Made by a program: the position numbers and the translations under genes. A stretch of DNA of 64,000 bases from Bacillota bacterium (GTDB lineage: Bacteria; Bacillota; Bacilli; Paenibacillales; NBRC-103111), in NCBI GenBank assembly GCA_023386955.1, contig JAEWIS010000039.1:124001-188000 (forward strand), in the 5' to 3' direction. Of this stretch, positions 61,716 to 64,000 are shown piece by piece. A model generated the notes under the pieces. That model worked only from the letters and a program-made list of their open reading frames with translations. It was not told the origin of the DNA and searched no databases. Positions within the stretch are counted from its first letter, which is position 1. Each line of letters begins with the position of its first letter.

Positions 61716-64000
61716 TTACGAATAGCAGCGGATTTCGTAGATGGCGGCTGACGGGTCGCCGTTGGTAGCATGGATCACCACCCGGAGCTTCGACAACTGA
61801 ACCGGCGTATTTAGCACATGCTTCCGCTGTCGCTGGTAGTTGCCCTTCACCTGCAGAATCTCCCGGAAGCCATCGCCATCATCCGCCAGAATGCTGTAAT
61901 CCCTGGCACATTGGGGATCGCGGTAGAAGGGCGGGTAATTATGGTATTCCGTCAGCAGATGCCCGGGGAAGGTTAGCTCAATCTCCCGAATCTCCACCTC
62001 ACGGCTCCAATCCAGCTCCAACCATTGGGCTAAGGGCTGACGGGGGTCGGACCGCCACAGATGGACCGATTCCCGGGGACGGGTTACGCCGCTCAGAACA
62101 TTCTCAGGGCCGTAACACCGCTGGGCCGGCTCTATCTTAAAGCTGTGAGCGTGGAATTGGCTGCGCATTTGGCCATTGCCCATATCCCAGGCCGAAACAT
62201 GTCCCGGCTCCACACCTCCGGCTCTCACCCAGTCTATGGCGGGGTTGGCATCCAGATCCAAGCGCACATAACCAGGCATAAGCCCCTCAATATCCTCATT
62301 CCATTCAATCCAGTGGGGTCCGCCCGGCGGCACGGACAGCTCTGTAGACGCAAGGATGAAGCCCGTATCGCACCGGTAATCCCACAGATTTTCCACCGGA
62401 ACAACCCTTGCACCCACTTTTTGCACCGTATCCGATATGTTCAGAAGACATACAGACAGCTTGCGGATTGCTCCGCCTCCTACCGCAATCCATTGTCCAC
62501 GGGCTGCGTCCAGACGGTTCCATTGCGTCTCTTTCTTATCCAGATCTAGCTTCTTGGGCTTCGTATCTCCCCAGCCCTTCAACAGAACGGTCCCCGCATT
62601 CCGGAAATCCGGCCCCATTCCGTAGAGCTCCGCTTCACTGCTGGCGCTGACCCTGGCCTCCCGGGCCAAGTCTTCTGGGTCCTCGTTCCGGCCGTTAGGC
62701 AGGTAACAGCCGTCCCGGAGAAGAACCTGCTTCAGCGCAGCACTGTGGTCTCTGGCATACTCCTTCACCGGCAGCTTCTCCGCAAGCGCCAGCGCAGCGG
62801 CTGTGCCTACCGCCTGGCCCATCAGAGCGGTGGTGCCCATAACACGTACCGTTCCCAGCGCAGCATGGGTCACGCTGACATTGCGTCCGGCCATCATCAG
62901 ATTGTCTACATCCTTGGATAAGCAGATGCTAAGCGGGATGCCGTAGGGACCGCAGTAGCTTTTTACATTGTAATCCCCTTGGTAACCAGCCGCGGAATCG
63001 GGCTCGCTGGTAGGGGCCAAGAGACCACCCGGCGTATGCAGGTCCAGGAACCAGCCGCCGAAGGCCACCTCATCCTCGAACACTCTGCGCCCCATCACAT
63101 CATGCTCGGTCATGAAATACTCGCCCATAATCCGGCGTGATTCCCGTTTGCCGGGGACCTGCCCGATCCAATCCAGCGCATAGTTGGCGGCCAGTTCCCG
63201 GGTCTCCGGGTCCTTGTTCTTGATCCAGTCCCATACTCCCAGCGTATGGCGGGTAAGCTCATGGCGGATATCCTCCGCGTCATGAATGGTGTCCCAGGGA
63301 ATCCCGATCTCCAGCCACCAATAACCGCCGCGGATATCATAGGGGGGACGGCCCTGCTTATAGAAAAAGTCCGGATGATCGTACTTTACCGCCCATTCGG
63401 GAGCTTCGAAGGGAACGGGATAGCCCATATTCTTAGCCTTAAAATGAATGGAATTGCCCATGGTATCCTTGCTGGCCTCCAGGGGAGCATGGGGCTCGTT
63501 GAATTCATCCCGGCCCTCCGAGCCCATGCGCCATTGGCAGCCGGCCAGATGGGCGACAATACCGTCGCCGGTGCAGTCAATGAACGTATCGGCACTCACC
63601 ACAAGCTCTGTTTCGGCATTGGCCACAAGCCCCGTCACGGTCCGGATCCGTCGTTTGCCATCCATTTCCACGCGGGAAACGGGTGTGTTCACATGGAAGG
63701 TGAGATTAGGGGTTTTCACCGCCATATCATACATAACCATGTCCCACACGCTATTGGTCCAGCCGTTCTCCATAATCAGCTCATGGTTGCGGGCCCTCTC
63801 TTCAATCAGCAGCTCCGAAATAATCCCCGTCTCCCGGGCATAAGCATGAAAGCAAGCCGCACCGTGGGGGGTCACCCGGATTTCCGACGAGCTGTTGCCG
63901 CCGAATACCGGACGGTCTTGAATCAGACAGGTTTGGGCTCCATGCCGGGCTGCTGCCACTGCCGCACAAAAGCCGGCCAGACCGCCTCCGATGACGGCCA
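61716..64000 (-). CDS. FAD-dependent oxidoreductase with C-terminal discoidin-like domain (5' end beyond window)
   Basis: At least 761 residues; the start lies beyond the right edge. The N-terminal FAD motif VIGGGLAGFCAAVAA is visible in the last bases of the window, then RPVFGGNSSSEIRV, a DCTGDGIVAHLAG region and MMAGRNVSVTHAALGTVRVM. The C-terminal 130 residues (WRSDPRQPLAQWLELDW ... VHLNTP-type) look like a galactose-binding/F5-8-type beta domain, not usual for flavoenzymes. Paralogue of the 55809 gene. Probably acts on a glycan; upstream of the LacI regulator. Confidence 0.85.
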   Translation of the reverse strand, partial: AVIGGGLAGFCAAVAAARHGAQTCLIQDRPVFGGNSSSEIRVTPHGAACFHAYARETGIISELLIEERARNHELIMENGWTNSVWDMVMYDMAVKTPNLTFHVNTPVSRVEMDGKRRIRTVTGLVANAETELVVSADTFIDCTGDGIVAHLAGCQWRMGSEGRDEFNEPHAPLEASKDTMGNSIHFKAKNMGYPVPFEAPEWAVKYDHPDFFYKQGRPPYDIRGGYWWLEIGIPWDTIHDAEDIRHELTRHTLGVWDWIKNKDPETRELAANYALDWIGQVPGKRESRRIMGEYFMTEHDVMGRRVFEDEVAFGGWFLDLHTPGGLLAPTSEPDSAAGYQGDYNVKSYCGPYGIPLSICLSKDVDNLMMAGRNVSVTHAALGTVRVMGTTALMGQAVGTAAALALAEKLPVKEYARDHSAALKQVLLRDGCYLPNGRNEDPEDLAREARVSASSEAELYGMGPDFRNAGTVLLKGWGDTKPKKLDLDKKETQWNRLDAARGQWIAVGGGAIRKLSVCLLNISDTVQKVGARVVPVENLWDYRCDTGFILASTELSVPPGGPHWIEWNEDIEGLMPGYVRLDLDANPAIDWVRAGGVEPGHVSAWDMGNGQMRSQFHAHSFKIEPAQRCYGPENVLSGVTRPRESVHLWRSDPRQPLAQWLELDWSREVEIREIELTFPGHLLTEYHNYPPFYRDPQCARDYSILADDGDGFREILQVKGNYQRQRKHVLNTPVQLSKLRVVIHATNGDPSAAIYEIRCYS

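Overview
The window reads as chromosomal DNA of an endospore-forming, flagellated Gram-positive bacterium of the Paenibacillaceae, most likely Paenibacillus or a close relative. This is judged from gene content and order, not from a database search. The order mbl-flhO-flhP, spoIIID, spoIIQ, spoIID, murA, ywzB, the atp operon, mnaA-upp-glyA-ywlG-rpiB-ywlE-mntP-tsaC-spoIIR-prmC-prfA follows the Bacillus subtilis chromosome block. The nuo operon between ywzB and atp, the S-layer-type (SLH) protease and the glycan genes are Paenibacillus-like additions. Almost all core genes are on the minus strand.

Layout. 1-5.4 kb: start of a phosphohexomutase gene (cut by the left edge), fabZ, a phosphatidyltransferase, a small EpuA-like membrane protein, flhP, flhO and mbl. 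5.5-10.2 kb: sporulation and wall genes spoIIID, spoIIQ, spoIID, murA and ywzB. 10.2-13 kb: a large S8 protease with PPC and SLH domains. 13.2-24.2 kb: an 11-subunit complex I operon, nuoABCDHIJKLMN without nuoEFG, split between nuoI and nuoJ by about 0.7 kb of repeat-rich noncoding DNA. 24.5-25 kb: one plus-strand gene. 25-32.4 kb: complete F1Fo ATP synthase operon. 32.5-41 kb: mnaA, upp, glyA, ywlG, rpiB, ywlE, mntP, tsaC, spoIIR. 41-46 kb: HD-GYP gene, prmC, prfA, ychF. 46-52 kb: a divergent MocR regulator/LysE exporter pair, a PilZ gene behind a c-di-GMP-I riboswitch, tadA, and a GntR-ABC transporter operon. 52-52.7 kb: tRNA-Arg and tRNA-Pro genes and an Rpn-family remnant. 52.7-64 kb: an accessory, probably glycan-related region with a phosphoesterase, a GH130-like enzyme, AraC and LacI regulators, two FAD oxidoreductases, an MBL hydrolase, an acyltransferase and an aldo/keto reductase.

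The core genes serve energy conversion (Nuo feeding proton motive force to AtpA-I), envelope precursors (pgcA, fabZ, murA, mnaA), spore engulfment and forespore signalling (SpoIID, SpoIIQ, SpoIIR, SpoIIID) and translation (prfA, prmC, tsaC, tadA, tRNAs). c-di-GMP appears three times: a riboswitch, a PilZ receptor and an HD-GYP domain.

The least explained signals are in intergenic DNA. One is a modular hairpin-plus-linker repeat (linker core CTTCGTRAGCAT) whose hairpin abuts the TTAGGAGG ribosome binding site of three different genes. The other is a palindromic 24-mer repeat family arranged as symmetric four-element sets at three intergenic sites.
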